From: Caryophanales bacterium UBA4682
Lineage (GTDB): Bacteria; Bacillota_I; Bacilli_A; RFN20; CAG-288
Direction: 5' to 3'
Assembly: GCA_002404995.1 (NCBI GenBank)
Contig: DHKY01000004.1
Span: 26,613-90,612, forward strand
DNA length: 64,000 bases
The notes under the pieces are model-generated. The model was not told where the DNA came from and did no database searches. It was given only the letters and a program-made list of their open reading frames with translations. Shown piece by piece: positions 32,771-42,748 of the stretch. The position numbers were made by a program, and so were the translations under genes. The first letter of the stretch is position 1. Every line of letters starts with the position of its first letter.

Positions 32771-35698
32771 ATGCCAGAGCAGTACAGACTTAAGCCGGAG
32801 ACGATTTCGAAATACGAGAACGCCGTTCCTAAGAACAAAGACGAAGAACGTTACTACAAAAAGCTTTGCAAACTAGGACAGAAAATCACCGATAACGTCA
32901 GCACAAAGCTTGGCGGAGTCAAAACAAAGGATCCGGAATTCTGGGGATTACGGGAAGTCATCAGCGAGAGAGAGTGCGATATCGTTCTGAAAAGGAAACA
33001 GCGTAAGTGGTATACCTTCGATGAACTTTATGAAAAGAACAAGAAGGAATTCGAACCTCTCGATTTCAAGAACACATTAGACCAGCTCTGCGTCCATGGT
33101 TTGATCGAGTACGACTATGGTGACCATTATGATGATAATGGTCCGATTAAAGATGCTCCAAAGGAAAAACGTTTCCGTCTTTCCTATTTTGTTCCTGGAT
33201 CTGCCGAATTATTCAATTCCACCAAAGACAGAGTCGATAAGGCTCCTGCCGTCGCTTCCTTCTTCGAACGTAGGACTTTCCTTCCGCTTGAAAAGATTAC
33301 CTCAATGGTCCGTCCGGGCGGTGATGGTATCGGAAGGCACGTCATCCCGGTCGAGAAAGCAATCGAAAGCAACAACGAAGCTGTCAAGCTCGAGAAGATT
33401 TCCTATTGGCTCAAGAAATACGAAGGACACCTCTCTGCCGGTATCTGCTCCTGCCGTTATTCCCGTACGAAATTAGGCGAAGGCTGTGCCGATGATCCTA
33501 GGGATTGGTGTATCCAGGTCGGTGACAGGGCTGATTACACCGTTGAAACTGGCCGTGCCCACTACATCACAAAGGAAGAAGCCTTAGACATCTTAAAGAA
33601 ATCCGAAGAAAACGGATTCGTCCATCAGATTACCAACATCGATGGCGAAGACCACATCTTCGATATCTGCAACTGCGATGTCAAGATCTGCAACGCTCTC
33701 CGTACCTCCCTTTTATACAACACCCCGAACAGGAGCCGTTCTTCCTATACGGCTAAAGTCGATCCGAAAAACTGTGTTGCCTGCGGCTTATGCGTAGAAG
33801 CCTGTCCTGCTGGTGCTGTCAAGCTCGGTCAAAAGCTCTGCACCAAAGAAGGACCGAGGACTTATCCTCAGGCTCCGCTTCCGGATAAAATCCATTGGGG
33901 CAAGTATGCTTGGGATGAGAACTATCGTGATACTGCCCGTTACAACACATATAAAAGTGGTACTGCTCCTTGCAAGACTGCCTGTCCGGCTCATGTTCCG
34001 GTCGAAGGCTACCTTAAGCTTGCAAGCCAAGGCCGCTATAAGGAAGCCCTTGCCTTAATCAAGAAAGAAAATCCGTTCCCGGCTGTCTGCGGACGTGTCT
34101 GCAACCGCAAGTGCGAAGCCGCCTGTACCCGTGGAACCATTGATCAGGCTGTCGCTATCGACGAAGTCAAGAAATTCCTTGCCGATAAGGAAATCAACGA
34201 GAAAGATCGTTACATTCCGGAAAAGGTCATTGCCAAAGTCAATGGCGAATGGGATGAGAAGATTGCCATCATCGGTGCCGGCCCGGCTGGATTAAGCTGT
34301 GCTTACTACCTGGCAACCATGGGATATAAGCCGACCGTCTTCGAGAAGAATCCGCTTCCTGGCGGAAGGAGGCGTTACGGAATTCCTTCCTACAAGCTGG
34401 AAAAGAATGTCATCGATGCTGAAATCGATGTCCTCGTCAAGCTCGGCGTTGAAATCAAATGCGGTGTTGAAGTCGGAAAAGATGTCACAATCGATGAACT
34501 GAAGAAGCAGGGATACAAGGCTTTCTATGTCGCTATCGGCTGCCAAGGCGGAAAACGTCCTGGTGTCAACAACGACACTGCCGAAGGAACCACGATTGCC
34601 GTCGATTTCCTCAAGAAGGCAACCGAAGACCAAAACCAGGTCTTAGATGGCGATGTCGTTGTCATCGGCGGTGGCAATGTCGCTATCGACTGTGCCCGTA
34701 CCGCTCATCGCTTCAAAGCCCAGTCTGTCTCTAGGTGCTGCCTTGAAAGCCGTGATATCAGGCCGGCAAGCAAGGAAGAAATTGCCGAAGCCGAAGCTGA
34801 AGATATCTCCATCTATCCGAGCTATGGTCCGAAAGAAGTTTTGGTCGACGAAAACGGACATGTCTCTGGTATTGTCTTAAAGAAGTGCGTCCAGGTCATT
34901 GATCCAGAAACAAAGAAATTCAATCCGAAATACGATGAGACCATCACTAAGACGATTCCTTGCCGACATATCATCTTCGCTATCGGACAAAGCATCGTCT
35001 GGGGTGATTTGCTGAAAGATACTAAGGTCACCTTCTGGCATGGAAACTATCCTCTCGCTGACAAGTTCACCTATCAGACTGCTGATCCGGACATCTTCGT
35101 CGGCGGCGATGTCTATACCGGTCCGAAGTTCGTTATCAATGCCATTGCCGCAGGACATGAAGCAGCCGAATCCCTCCATCGTCATGTCCATGAGAATGCT
35201 TCCTTGACCATCGGCCGTGATCGTCGTTACTTCGTTGAATTCGATAAGTTCGATATCAAGCTTGATGACTATGACCATGCTGGACGGGAAGAGGTCAAGA
35301 ACAACGACACTTCCTTCGACCAGAAGAGGAGCTTCCGTGATGGACATGGTACCTTCACAGAAGAGCAAGTCAAGAAGGAAACAGCGCGTTGTCTTGAATG
35401 CGGTGCCTCTATTGTTGATCCTCATAAGTGTATCGGCTGCGGTATCTGCACAACTCGTTGCCAGTTCGATGCTATCCACCTTGTCCGTGATCATCCGGAA
35501 AGGACTGATAGGCGTAGGGCAGAAGACAAGATCACAGGTCTTGCTGGCTATGCTATCAAACGTGGATTTAAGATTATTGCCAATTCCGGCTCGAAAGAAG
35601 CCAAGGAAAGGCGTAAGAAACGTAAGGCTTTCAAAAAGAACAAAGAATTCACAAAGAAATATCCGCACACTGGAAACTCGGTAAAGTACGATGCATGA
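32771..35698 (+). CDS. large iron-sulfur flavoprotein oxidoreductase, GltD-like
   Basis: 975 residues. Order: N-terminal winged-helix-like region (about 1-200); Cys-rich domain (CSCRYSRTKLGEGC near 223, ICNCDVKIC near 300); ferredoxin site CVACGLCVEACP (about 335); GltD-type Fe-S region (APCKTACPAHVPVEGYL near 398 and CGRVCNRKCEAACTRG); FAD fold IAIIGAGPAGLSCAYYL (about 498); NAD(P) fold VVVIGGGNVAIDCARTA (about 630); second FAD motif GGDVYTGP (about 773); and a C-terminal ferredoxin motif CIGCGICTTRC (about 885). It should move electrons between NAD(P)H, FAD and several [4Fe-4S] clusters. The partner is unknown. Sits between hypB and hypA, overlapping hypA by 8 nt. Confidence 0.9.
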   Translation: MPEQYRLKPETISKYENAVPKNKDEERYYKKLCKLGQKITDNVSTKLGGVKTKDPEFWGLREVISERECDIVLKRKQRKWYTFDELYEKNKKEFEPLDFKNTLDQLCVHGLIEYDYGDHYDDNGPIKDAPKEKRFRLSYFVPGSAELFNSTKDRVDKAPAVASFFERRTFLPLEKITSMVRPGGDGIGRHVIPVEKAIESNNEAVKLEKISYWLKKYEGHLSAGICSCRYSRTKLGEGCADDPRDWCIQVGDRADYTVETGRAHYITKEEALDILKKSEENGFVHQITNIDGEDHIFDICNCDVKICNALRTSLLYNTPNRSRSSYTAKVDPKNCVACGLCVEACPAGAVKLGQKLCTKEGPRTYPQAPLPDKIHWGKYAWDENYRDTARYNTYKSGTAPCKTACPAHVPVEGYLKLASQGRYKEALALIKKENPFPAVCGRVCNRKCEAACTRGTIDQAVAIDEVKKFLADKEINEKDRYIPEKVIAKVNGEWDEKIAIIGAGPAGLSCAYYLATMGYKPTVFEKNPLPGGRRRYGIPSYKLEKNVIDAEIDVLVKLGVEIKCGVEVGKDVTIDELKKQGYKAFYVAIGCQGGKRPGVNNDTAEGTTIAVDFLKKATEDQNQVLDGDVVVIGGGNVAIDCARTAHRFKAQSVSRCCLESRDIRPASKEEIAEAEAEDISIYPSYGPKEVLVDENGHVSGIVLKKCVQVIDPETKKFNPKYDETITKTIPCRHIIFAIGQSIVWGDLLKDTKVTFWHGNYPLADKFTYQTADPDIFVGGDVYTGPKFVINAIAAGHEAAESLHRHVHENASLTIGRDRRYFVEFDKFDIKLDDYDHAGREEVKNNDTSFDQKRSFRDGHGTFTEEQVKKETARCLECGASIVDPHKCIGCGICTTRCQFDAIHLVRDHPERTDRRRAEDKITGLAGYAIKRGFKIIANSGSKEAKERRKKRKAFKKNKEFTKKYPHTGNSVKYDA

Positions 35699-36038
35699 AC
35701 TAGGCATTGTCTTCCACATCATCAAAGAAGTCGATAAAATTGCGGAAGAGAACCATGCAGACAAGGTGACGAAAGTCACCCTGGAAATCGGAGAAGTATC
35801 CGGCATTGTTCCATCCTACAGGAAAGACTGCTGGGACTGGGCCGTTGAAAACAGATCCAAACATAGGAAGGGCTGTAAGCTTGACCTTGAAGTTATCAAG
35901 GCAATCAGCTACTGCAATACTTGCAAAAAGACCTACCCGACGACGGAAACCGGTAAAAAGTGTCCTTACTGCAATGGTGATGATACCTATCTTGTTTCTG
36001 GAAACGAAGCTAGTATCAAAAACATCGAAGTCGAATAA
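35691..36038 (+). CDS. hypA: HypA-type nickel metallochaperone
   Basis: 115 residues, normal length. Nickel ligands come from the N-terminal MHE (MHELGIVFHII), with the family pattern TLEIGEVSGIVP; the zinc finger is CNTC...CPYC (about 82-103). Delivers nickel together with HypB. The ATG lies inside the end of the flavoprotein gene. The operon ends with a clear terminator. No hypCDEF genes are in the window, so either they are elsewhere or the pair serves another nickel enzyme. Confidence 0.95.
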   Translation: MHELGIVFHIIKEVDKIAEENHADKVTKVTLEIGEVSGIVPSYRKDCWDWAVENRSKHRKGCKLDLEVIKAISYCNTCKKTYPTTETGKKCPYCNGDDTYLVSGNEASIKNIEVE

Positions 36039-36070
36039 AAATCCGCTCCCGTTTGGGAGCGGATTTTATT
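36038..36070 (+). terminator. terminator of hypB-hypA operon
   Basis: AAAATCCGCTCCC (36038-36050), GTTT loop, GGGAGCGGATTTT (36055-36067), then ATTT. Confidence 0.92.
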
Positions 36071-36109
36071 TGTGTTTCAATTCGTAATAAGAAATTGCTT
36101 CTTTATTTC

Positions 36110-38185
36110 TTATCTTGTTTTCTTGTTCTTTCTATGAATCATCAACGCTATAAATCCAGTAAAGATCATCAGGAAGAACATAGCAAAAGAAAAGAAGAAG
36201 AATGGATGGAAAGCATGGCACTGGAAAGGTTTAAGAATATTATCGTAATAAGGATTGACGGGCTCCATAGAATAATAGTAGTATCCTTCTGGTTTTGTAA
36301 AAGACTCCATCCTTATAGTCTTATTTACTTTTGGCAAAAAGAGGAAGAAGTAGGACCTGATTCCAATCAGTAGCGAAGGAAGAGTCTCGATTAAGTTCGT
36401 TAAAAGCAAGGAAAAACTATGGGAAGCCTTCGAAAAGCTGTTTTTCTCGTAAACACTAAGAGAAGAGTGTAAGAGTTTCTTTTCCCCTTTGGAAGCAAAG
36501 AAGACAAAGAAAAGATAAGCAAGGAAGAAAACAGCTGACGACAGGTAATACCAGAAACTATGATTCGTATTCCCATCTTCATGAAGAACATCCACCGGGC
36601 TCAGAATATGATCAAACCGTTTATTTAAATCCGTGATTGTCTTATCGTCTAGAAAATAACCGAAATCTGGGTATTCATCTGCATAAAGGCTGTAATTCGA
36701 CCTAAGGATCGTCTTCCTAAGCAGACTCGAAACATGGATAATTCCATCATCCCTTTCATCCGAGACGGAAAGTGACCTATTTCCACTGATAAGCACTTTC
36801 TGTCCTTTTGGAACACCTGGAATCGAAAGAGCATAATCACTACTTTCTGAAACGGAATACGGGTTCTTTTTTCCAAGATACAGATTTTTGCTAATGTCAT
36901 CATATTCTAATCCGATATTGAACTTGATTCGCCAATCTGGATGACTAATAAAACGAATGGAATCACTCGAATAACAAATCCTCTCCTCAAGAATGCTTTT
37001 CGAACAGAAAAAGAGGACTTCCTTCTGATATCCATCCAGTACGCTTTGTACTATTTTTGGTGTTCCGAATGGAAAACAATCCTTGATTTCCTTTTCTGTC
37101 TTTTCATTCAGAAGATAAGAAGTGTTTGGAAAGCCAACAGTTCCTGATGGAGATACAGAATCTGTCAAAGAAGAAAAGAAGGATACCTCATCTTCTTTTG
37201 TTCCGATAAACAGAACCGGGAATTGATTATTCTCTCCTATTTGAAGCTCTGCATTCCTATAGGGAAGGCCATCTTTTTCTATGGAATCCCATAAAGCTAA
37301 ATCTGGCACATCGCCATTGAGCGAATCAAGAGCAACACCATGCTCGGAAAAGACATCTCTTTCATATAGATATTCCCGGTAATCCGTTTTGCTTCTCGGT
37401 GTATTCGCTAATCCGAGAAAGAAAAGAATCCTGCATCCAATAGAAAGCAGCCTCTTAAAAACAGAATAGCCTTTGGCTTTATGAAACAAGTGAACAATGT
37501 TCGGAACAACTCTCCATTGTTTTCTCGATAATGGAAATTCATCAATATCTTCGCATTGACTCTTTACTTCAATAATCTTGTGTTCTTCAAAATATCCCTG
37601 GACTTCTTGGCTATTTCCAGAGTGGAAACAGATAGAAGAAGATACCTTCAATCCTTTGATATCCCTGTCATGATTTACAATTATAAGAAGAGAATTTTGT
37701 GCCTTCTCATTGAGAATATTAACCAAGATAGATTTTGCCTTCTCATCCAAGGAAGAAAAAGGCTCATCCAGAAAATAGGCATCTGCTCTCTTAGAAAGAC
37801 AGAAAGCAATCTCTGCTTTTTGTCTTTCTCCACCAGACAATGAAACAAGCGGTTTATCGAAAAAAGAAAAGCCAAGTTGCTCTGCCACTTTTTCCCTTTC
37901 TTTTTGACAATAGTCCGGTTTCAATATCTGGATATTCTTTTTAAGAGAGTATTCTCCATAGAGAGAAGAATCCTGCCCACAAGCAGAAAAGGAAAAATTT
38001 CTTTTACTATAAAGAACTCTTCCATTCACTGATTTCTCAGTTCCTGAAAGAATTCTAAGCAAAGTAGTCTTTCCGCATCCGCTTTTTCCTTCCACTAGGC
38101 AAATACCTTTTCCAAGCGTAAAGCATAAATTCCGGAACAGTTCTTTGTTCGGATAAGACCTAGCAAGATTTTCAGCAGTAATCAT
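36110..38185 (-). CDS. fused ABC ATPase-permease (MacB/bacteriocin-export type)
   Basis: 691 residues. N-terminal ATPase: Walker A GKSGCGKTT (33-41), signature SLSGGERQK, Walker B YFLDEPFSSLD. It is followed by one membrane segment (about 255-275), a large extracytoplasmic region of some 270 residues, and three C-terminal membrane segments. This resembles FtsX/MacB-like permeases and the fused proteins of lactococcin-972-type export sets. The ATG overlaps the end of the preceding gene (ATGA). Works probably as a heterodimer with the 648-residue protein before it. Confidence 0.85.
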   Translation of the reverse strand: MITAENLARSYPNKELFRNLCFTLGKGICLVEGKSGCGKTTLLRILSGTEKSVNGRVLYSKRNFSFSACGQDSSLYGEYSLKKNIQILKPDYCQKEREKVAEQLGFSFFDKPLVSLSGGERQKAEIAFCLSKRADAYFLDEPFSSLDEKAKSILVNILNEKAQNSLLIIVNHDRDIKGLKVSSSICFHSGNSQEVQGYFEEHKIIEVKSQCEDIDEFPLSRKQWRVVPNIVHLFHKAKGYSVFKRLLSIGCRILFFLGLANTPRSKTDYREYLYERDVFSEHGVALDSLNGDVPDLALWDSIEKDGLPYRNAELQIGENNQFPVLFIGTKEDEVSFFSSLTDSVSPSGTVGFPNTSYLLNEKTEKEIKDCFPFGTPKIVQSVLDGYQKEVLFFCSKSILEERICYSSDSIRFISHPDWRIKFNIGLEYDDISKNLYLGKKNPYSVSESSDYALSIPGVPKGQKVLISGNRSLSVSDERDDGIIHVSSLLRKTILRSNYSLYADEYPDFGYFLDDKTITDLNKRFDHILSPVDVLHEDGNTNHSFWYYLSSAVFFLAYLFFVFFASKGEKKLLHSSLSVYEKNSFSKASHSFSLLLTNLIETLPSLLIGIRSYFFLFLPKVNKTIRMESFTKPEGYYYYSMEPVNPYYDNILKPFQCHAFHPFFFFSFAMFFLMIFTGFIALMIHRKNKKTR

Positions 38186-40128
38186 TTTTCCTTTGCCTCG
38201 TTTAACTGTTTAGTAAGATCATTCTTGGCTAAAACCTTCCAAAGAAGAACAGAAAGGAAAAGAAGGAAAAAGAGATATATAGCAAGGAGAAGAAGAAAAC
38301 TGATTAAATCAAAATGGACAACATGGATTGAAGTTAGAAGAAGAGAATCATAATACAGATTAATTCCTAAAATAGTAAAACCAACTCCAGCAATCCCAAT
38401 CAAAGCTCCAAGAAAAACAGCCGCAAAATGTGAAAGAAGCCCATCTTTTGTCAGAGAATCACGTCTTGTGCCCCTGTATCGCAGTAAATGATATTTTCGT
38501 CGGTTACGGACATACCTTCCATATAGGAACACAAAATAAAACAAAAGCAGAGCTCCAAAAGATGCCCTGCCAAAACTAAACCATCCCTGGAATTTATCGA
38601 TTTTATCTCCGATTACAGGCTTTCCATCCTTACCAACAAGATAAGGAACATAATTACCATTGCTATAAATCAAAGTGGTATCAACAGAAGAAAGATAAAT
38701 TTGTCTGTTTTTCGAGGTTTTAGGAAAAATTAGATTTCTTTCTGCAAACCCATTTATTTTTTCAGTTTGAAAGCCTTCTGGGAAAATCGCAAACGCATTT
38801 TCAATCCTATAAGAATAGCGGAAAATAACCGAAGGAGAAGAAAAATTCCTAGAATTGTTCTTATATTCCGAAACACGGGTTTCAAATTCTTTGGAATCTT
38901 TGGCTTGGTAGATACCTGAAACGTGGAAGGAATCATCTTCCTGGCCTTTAATTTGAATTTGATCTCCGACATTAATCTTCTGTATACGGCTGCAATAATC
39001 CGAGATAAGAATATCATAGGACTTCTTGGGCTTGGTTCCAGAAACGATTTTTATAAAGGAATCTTCTTTTGGATAATCACATACACCAGATAAATACTTT
39101 CCAAAAGGATAGGTATAGTCATAGTTATCCTTAGGGAAGGTGCCTTTTGTAAGGTTTCTCCATTGACAACGGCCAATCCGAACTTGACTCTTCACTCCTT
39201 CGTATCCAGATTTATCATCCCCTAAAATAATATCCGTAGAATCAACCAACGATTTCTGAATCGTGGTAGTCAAAACTGTCTTAGTAGGGCGAAAAGAGGA
39301 ATCATAACTCAGCTTCCAGCTGCTTCCTAAGCTATTAAAGAAAAGGAAAAGAAAGGAAAAGACAGCGGTAAAAGCGGTTAAGAAAACATGAGATAATTTA
39401 TCAAGCTGAAATGAAGACTTCAGACGTAGAAAGAGAGAATCTCTTCTTAAAATATTCTGTTTATTACAATTATTTCTATTCTCATGTTCTTCCGATTCAT
39501 TTGTTCTTATCAGCTTTCCTTGAGATAGAAAAATTGTCTCAGAATTCGGAATCGTACTTGTCTTCCTTTTTTCATGCGTTACAAAGATTACCAAATGGTT
39601 TTTCGAAAGTTCCGCCGCTCTTTTCAGAATGATATCAGCACTCTCTTTATCAAGATTCGATGTCACTTCATCTAGAAGCAAAATATCTTTCCTTCCATAA
39701 TCCGCACGAGCAAAAGAGAGGCGTTGTTTTTCCCCTGCACTAAGAGAACTCGCATTCTGATCAATGCTGTTTTCTAGTCCAAGCTGAGTAAGAAACTGAA
39801 TCGCTCTTGCTTTGTCTTTTCTGCTATAAGGTAACAGCACATTATCAAGAACTGTTTCATCTTCCAGCACAAAACTATTTTGTGGAACGTAGGTAACATG
39901 ATTATCTGCATAATCATTTTTATTCTTTTTATTAATTAGACTTTCATTATAAAAAAGGTTGCCAGTATAAGCCTCATCTTTTCCAGCAAGAATTGAAAGC
40001 AGAGTCGACTTTCCTGATCCGTTTTCTCCTTTTAGAAAATAAAGACCAGTGTCATCGAATGCAAAGGAAAGACTATTTAATATAGTTTCACCATCGAATT
40101 CTTTTGTAAGCTTATCAAGAACTAGCAT
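38182..40128 (-). CDS. fused ABC ATPase-permease (MacB/FtsX type)
   Basis: 648 residues with the same architecture as the next gene. Walker A GENGSGKST (34-42), signature LSAGEKQR, Walker B ILLLDEVTSNLD; one membrane segment near 245-265, a large outer domain, then three C-terminal membrane segments ending in LLFLSVLLWKVLAKNDLTK. It begins one base after the stop of the secreted-protein gene upstream, so the three genes are one transcript. Likely exports or protects against a peptide or protein. Confidence 0.87.
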   Translation of the reverse strand: MLVLDKLTKEFDGETILNSLSFAFDDTGLYFLKGENGSGKSTLLSILAGKDEAYTGNLFYNESLINKKNKNDYADNHVTYVPQNSFVLEDETVLDNVLLPYSRKDKARAIQFLTQLGLENSIDQNASSLSAGEKQRLSFARADYGRKDILLLDEVTSNLDKESADIILKRAAELSKNHLVIFVTHEKRKTSTIPNSETIFLSQGKLIRTNESEEHENRNNCNKQNILRRDSLFLRLKSSFQLDKLSHVFLTAFTAVFSFLFLFFNSLGSSWKLSYDSSFRPTKTVLTTTIQKSLVDSTDIILGDDKSGYEGVKSQVRIGRCQWRNLTKGTFPKDNYDYTYPFGKYLSGVCDYPKEDSFIKIVSGTKPKKSYDILISDYCSRIQKINVGDQIQIKGQEDDSFHVSGIYQAKDSKEFETRVSEYKNNSRNFSSPSVIFRYSYRIENAFAIFPEGFQTEKINGFAERNLIFPKTSKNRQIYLSSVDTTLIYSNGNYVPYLVGKDGKPVIGDKIDKFQGWFSFGRASFGALLLFYFVFLYGRYVRNRRKYHLLRYRGTRRDSLTKDGLLSHFAAVFLGALIGIAGVGFTILGINLYYDSLLLTSIHVVHFDLISFLLLLAIYLFFLLFLSVLLWKVLAKNDLTKQLNEAKEK

Positions 40129-40129
40129 A

Positions 40130-41068
40130 TTAGCGAATTACAAAGCGAATATTTGTTGTCTTAGTCACAGGATAACGGCGTTCCCAAGGAGCATTTTTCC
40201 ATGCAACATTGTTCCTTTCCCAGCTGATATCAAGATTTACATAGTAAGGATCTGAAACGATGTTCGCATCATTTTTAACTTCATAAAGAACATAATTGAC
40301 AAAGTCTAACGTTTTTCCATATCCCTCATAAGAGTAATCATAAACCGCAATCCCTGCCTCAGGCTCTGGCTGTGAGGAAGTGATTTTTGGTTCATCATTA
40401 GTAATCGTTGAGCTTTTGCTATAAGAAAAAGTAAGAGTTCCTCCTCTCGTTACAGAAGCGAAGACACCTTCGGATATATTGACTCCGGCAGAAACCTCTG
40501 ATTTCAACTCCAACGATGTGCCAAAAGACGTCGTGACTGAAGAGGTTCTTGGAGAAGAAAGCGGCCAATGCTGTTTCTGAACAATAGAACTAGAATGTCG
40601 ATGAATTCTAGAAGCATCAACCATAGGATCGACATACTGACCTGCCACAATTTCTATTTTTCCTTTGTTTAAATCAAAATGATTATCGAAAGACTCAGTG
40701 CAGCCTTTTTCATCAATATATCTATATTCTCCATTTAGAGTATTCTGAAGATAAGAACCAGCAAAATAATGAGTAGACATTTTTAGCAACATAAGCTTAG
40801 AGCAGTTCGTAAAAGGTGTTGTATAAATATCAATATCAGAATAAAAATAACCAGTTGAATTAACTCCTACAAAATCAGAATCTTTTACTGTCTTATTGGT
40901 AACGCCATAATCGGTCCCATAAGTCCATTCAAATCCATCAATGTGGTCATGATTCTGATAAGATCTTTTGATTTTGCTTTTCTTTAGTCCAGACCTTGTT
41001 TGCTCTTTCAGCGATGTTGAACAACAGCACATTGACCTTATAAGAAAAAACGTGCAGGTTTTATTCAT
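40130..41068 (-). CDS. unknown protein, possible exported pore-forming or bacteriocin-like factor
   Basis: 312 residues, no recognised family. The N terminus is odd (MNKTCTFFLIRSMCCCSTS) and is not a normal signal peptide. Residues about 178-222 alternate Ser/Thr/Gly with hydrophobic positions (TSFGTSLELKSEVSAG, then GGTLTFSYSKSSTIT), like an amphipathic hairpin in beta-pore toxins of the aerolysin type. The C-terminal part is beta-like and ends TTNIRFVIR. AGAGGGG lies before the ATG. It heads an operon with two fused ABC proteins. The toxin idea is inference. Confidence 0.6.
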   Translation of the reverse strand: MNKTCTFFLIRSMCCCSTSLKEQTRSGLKKSKIKRSYQNHDHIDGFEWTYGTDYGVTNKTVKDSDFVGVNSTGYFYSDIDIYTTPFTNCSKLMLLKMSTHYFAGSYLQNTLNGEYRYIDEKGCTESFDNHFDLNKGKIEIVAGQYVDPMVDASRIHRHSSSIVQKQHWPLSSPRTSSVTTSFGTSLELKSEVSAGVNISEGVFASVTRGGTLTFSYSKSSTITNDEPKITSSQPEPEAGIAVYDYSYEGYGKTLDFVNYVLYEVKNDANIVSDPYYVNLDISWERNNVAWKNAPWERRYPVTKTTNIRFVIR

Positions 41069-41184
41069 ACAACGAGCCCCTCTTTAGTTATTATAGTTCT
41101 AGCAATTCAAACTAAGATATAATTTTACAATTCAGGTGTTTCTATTTTTGACATTTAGAGCAATTCCACCAAGAATCAAATGGT

Positions 41185-41727
41185 TCACACCAGCTTCCAA
41201 AACGGAACCCATTCACAAGAGTCTTCTATTTCCTTTCCGTATCCGAAATGAACTTTATTAATATCAAACCAAAATAGAATCTGAGCACTATCCATTAAGC
41301 GTTTTCTATTTTCTTCGGAACATTCCGAAAAAGAAAAGTATACGATATCCTTATCATCCCTTGCGTATTCTTCATTGAATGCAGTTCCATCTTTATGCAG
41401 AAATCTTAGGCCTTCGAGTTCAATGCCTTTTGAATAATCAAGAAGAGTCGTTCCATCTCCATTGTAGTATATTGACATACGTTTATAGTTGATAATTGGA
41501 ACTCCAACGCTTTCTACCGATGCCTCTCTAGGATCATCCTTATGAAAACTGAGGTCATATCGCTCATTGGCAGAATCTAGCTTCCTTTCATAGCAGAATC
41601 CATTACTTGCTATATATTCCTTGTTGAAGTTGAAGGTATATTTGCCAACTACAACTGGACAGACATGGAAGCAGGATGTCAGTGACAATAAAATAAGCGG
41701 AAGTGTAACCAGATATTTCTTTTTCAT
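41185..41727 (-). CDS. hypothetical lipoprotein
   Basis: 180 residues. Signal with lipobox SLTSC at about residues 15-19. The mature part is not recognised. AGAGGA precedes the ATG. Lies 116 bp upstream of the ABC-linked secreted protein on the same strand and could belong to the same unit, for example as an immunity or docking lipoprotein; no direct evidence. Confidence 0.78.
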   Translation of the reverse strand: MKKKYLVTLPLILLSLTSCFHVCPVVVGKYTFNFNKEYIASNGFCYERKLDSANERYDLSFHKDDPREASVESVGVPIINYKRMSIYYNGDGTTLLDYSKGIELEGLRFLHKDGTAFNEEYARDDKDIVYFSFSECSEENRKRLMDSAQILFWFDINKVHFGYGKEIEDSCEWVPFWKLV

Positions 41728-41939
41728 ATAGATTTTTCCTCTTCTTATGAATTTAATTCAAAGGTGATAAATGCAGTGTTTTTTTCTCTGTAAGTCTAGG
41801 GAGCCCCATTAAAGAGAAAACTGTGCTGTACTCCTCTATAGCCAGCTTGATGAATTAAAAACAGATTCAGCTGAACGATTAGCTAAATTGCTCATCATAA
41901 GGAATAAAGGTAACGATAACAGAATATTGTTCATATGTC

Positions 41940-42110
41940 ATGAAATCCTTTTTTGAGAAATTATATTGTTTTAAAATCATTACTGTCAATACAAAGAACA
42001 GATTAAAGCAAAAAGGCCTCTCCATCAAAGCAAAAATAGATGTCGCAGAAAGAATTCGTATTTATGAAATTGTAGAGCTATACAAATTATCCCTAAAAAA
42101 AGATAGTTAG
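41940..42110 (+). CDS. possible small protein or gene remnant
   Basis: 56 codons starting MKSFFEKLYCFKII and ending SLKKDS, very basic and helical. No ribosome site and no family recognised. It could be the rest of a decayed gene. Low confidence. Confidence 0.2.
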   Translation: MKSFFEKLYCFKIITVNTKNRLKQKGLSIKAKIDVAERIRIYEIVELYKLSLKKDS

Positions 42111-42205
42111 GGGACAATATAAAAACAGATATATGTTATATAGTTTGTCACTACTACATATTCCCATTCTTAAAGTAGTAACCAGAAACATTAGCTTGTT
42201 TTTTA

Positions 42206-42219
42206 GGAAAGCGCTTACT
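42206..42219. promoter_or_regulatory. cre-like site
   Basis: GGAAAGCGCTTACT matches the CcpA cre consensus TGNAANCGNNNNCA except at its first and last positions. It is more than 500 bp upstream of nrdG, so its target is unclear. Confidence 0.25.
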
Positions 42220-42748
42220 TTTTAAGTTCGTGTTTGAAGATCTGGCGGAGCCTTTGATTTCGAAGAAGATTATGTGGACGGCAGAATCTATTTTTTGTTT
42301 TCAATTATTTTTTTAGATCAAACATTTGACTTAAATTTAATTCCTCATTCCAAAATTAATGAGAAGTCAAATGATTCTGGGTACCTTTTCTATCATCGAG
42401 AGAAGATTCTAGAGTTTATGATTTTTGACGGATATTTCCAAAAGAATTCATTCTATTTTCTTATTCCTTGGTCCAATTTGCTCTCTTAAGGATTTCCTTT
42501 CTCTAATCTGCTTTTTACTGGATTCGAGTCTAATATTTCACATAATGTAGTGATTTTCTTCAATATAGTTCAAAAATCTGATTATTGTTTTTTCGCTTTG
42601 ATTTGAAGCTAAAACCAAAATGAAAATATTTTCACATTTTTTTGATAATGCCAGAGTATCCATACATTTCAGTCTGTTCAACCTCTAAAGATGAATAGGA
42701 TTGTTTCTTTTTGTTATTTTCCAGCCCTTTTTTAGTAGTTTTTTGTTG

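Larger units (their letters stand above)
41728..42748. other. about 1 kb AT-rich region without convincing genes
   Basis: Apart from a possible 56-codon ORF (41940-42110) and a 71-codon GTG-start ORF (42274-42489, low complexity, no ribosome site) nothing codes. A sequence at 42206-42219 (GGAAAGCGCTTACT) resembles a catabolite-responsive element but stands before no clear gene. Looks like decayed or regulatory DNA. Confidence 0.5.

Noticed and set aside
34877..35806. 309-codon minus-strand frame opposite the flavoprotein
   Set aside because: Antisense to Fe-S and FAD motifs that are clearly coding on the other strand; biased codon mirror.
42206..42219. CcpA control of nrdG through the cre-like site
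   Set aside because: The site is about 550 bp before the nrdG promoter and has two mismatches to the consensus; likely chance.
42274..42489. 71-codon GTG-start frame in the large gap
   Set aside because: Low-complexity Phe/Ile/Ser sequence, no ribosome site, no domain.
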